From contig NZ_FZOG01000002.1 of NCBI RefSeq assembly GCF_900188155.1, positions 325,845-389,844 of the forward strand: 64,000 nt of DNA, given 5' to 3'. A program made the position numbers and the translations under genes. The notes below the pieces were generated by a model. That model saw only the letters and a program-made list of their open reading frames with translations, searched no databases and was not told the origin of the DNA. Positions 63,996 to 64,000 of the stretch are shown one piece after another; the stretch's first letter is position 1; each line of letters opens with the position of its first letter. This stretch comes from Pseudomonas segetis. GTDB taxonomy: Bacteria > Pseudomonadota > Gammaproteobacteria > Pseudomonadales > Pseudomonadaceae.

Positions 63996-64000
63996 ATGAC
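63996..64000 (+). CDS. first codon(s) of a gene running off the right edge
   Basis: An ATG at 63996 has GAGG 7 bp upstream and lies at the end of a divergent promoter region. Only five bases are inside the window, so the product cannot be described. Confidence 0.45.

Overview
The window is a stretch of a Pseudomonas-type gammaproteobacterial chromosome. The evidence is the complete alginate operon in canonical order (algD-8-44-K-E-G-X-L-I-J-F-A) behind an AlgU-type promoter, the aapJQMP amino-acid transporter, bacterial phosphatidylcholine synthase, RhlB, a DUF3461 protein and a GC-rich coding style. The species cannot be fixed from the sequence alone. No rRNA, tRNA, CRISPR array, prophage or complete insertion sequence was seen.

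Layout. 1-6.2 kb: the start of a GIY-YIG protein, pcs, an NTF2-like protein and the aapJQMP operon, all on the minus strand. 6.2-12.9 kb: a carboxylesterase, a cNMP-binding/GGDEF diguanylate cyclase, rhlB, a DUF2157-like membrane protein and ppnN, all plus. 12.9-16.3 kb: a MocR regulator divergent from a PaiB-like protein and two GNAT acetyltransferases, followed by a tandem array of 113-bp MITE-like units. 16.7-21.7 kb: moaCDE, a PIN-PhoH ATPase and a CDF metal exporter (minus), then yaaA (plus). 21.7-38.5 kb: algD promoter and leader, then twelve alginate genes for precursor synthesis (algA, algD), polymerisation (alg8, alg44), the periplasmic scaffold, epimerase and lyase (algK, algX, algG, algL), O-acetylation (algI, algJ, algF) and export (algE). 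38.5-39.2 kb: the remains of a RES-domain toxin gene. 39.2-47.9 kb: small membrane proteins, an SDR, an EamA exporter with a divergent AraC regulator, a SWIM-SNF2 helicase, a PsiE-like protein, an MBL-fold hydrolase and an SOS-type yebG.

47.9-57.4 kb is the most interesting part: a taurine dissimilation neighbourhood. Tpa deaminates taurine to sulfoacetaldehyde, Xsc cleaves it to sulfite and acetyl phosphate, Pta converts acetyl phosphate to acetyl-CoA, and two unrelated candidate sulfite exporters (TauE/SafE and YeiH families) lie alongside. A MocR-type TauR sits between xsc and tpa. The same three-half-site direct repeat, with 11- and 12-bp spacing, lies upstream of both catabolic units. 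In front of xsc it lies about 120 bp before an unannotated 52-codon gene with a strong ribosome-binding site, which therefore looks like the first gene of the xsc transcript. No taurine importer and no alanine dehydrogenase are present in the window.

57.4-64 kb: thiS-thiG, an IclR regulator divergent from a GMC oxidoreductase and an MHS-type MFS transporter (a small catabolic unit of unknown substrate), a DUF3461 protein, a short unknown protein, and the first codon of another gene at the right edge.
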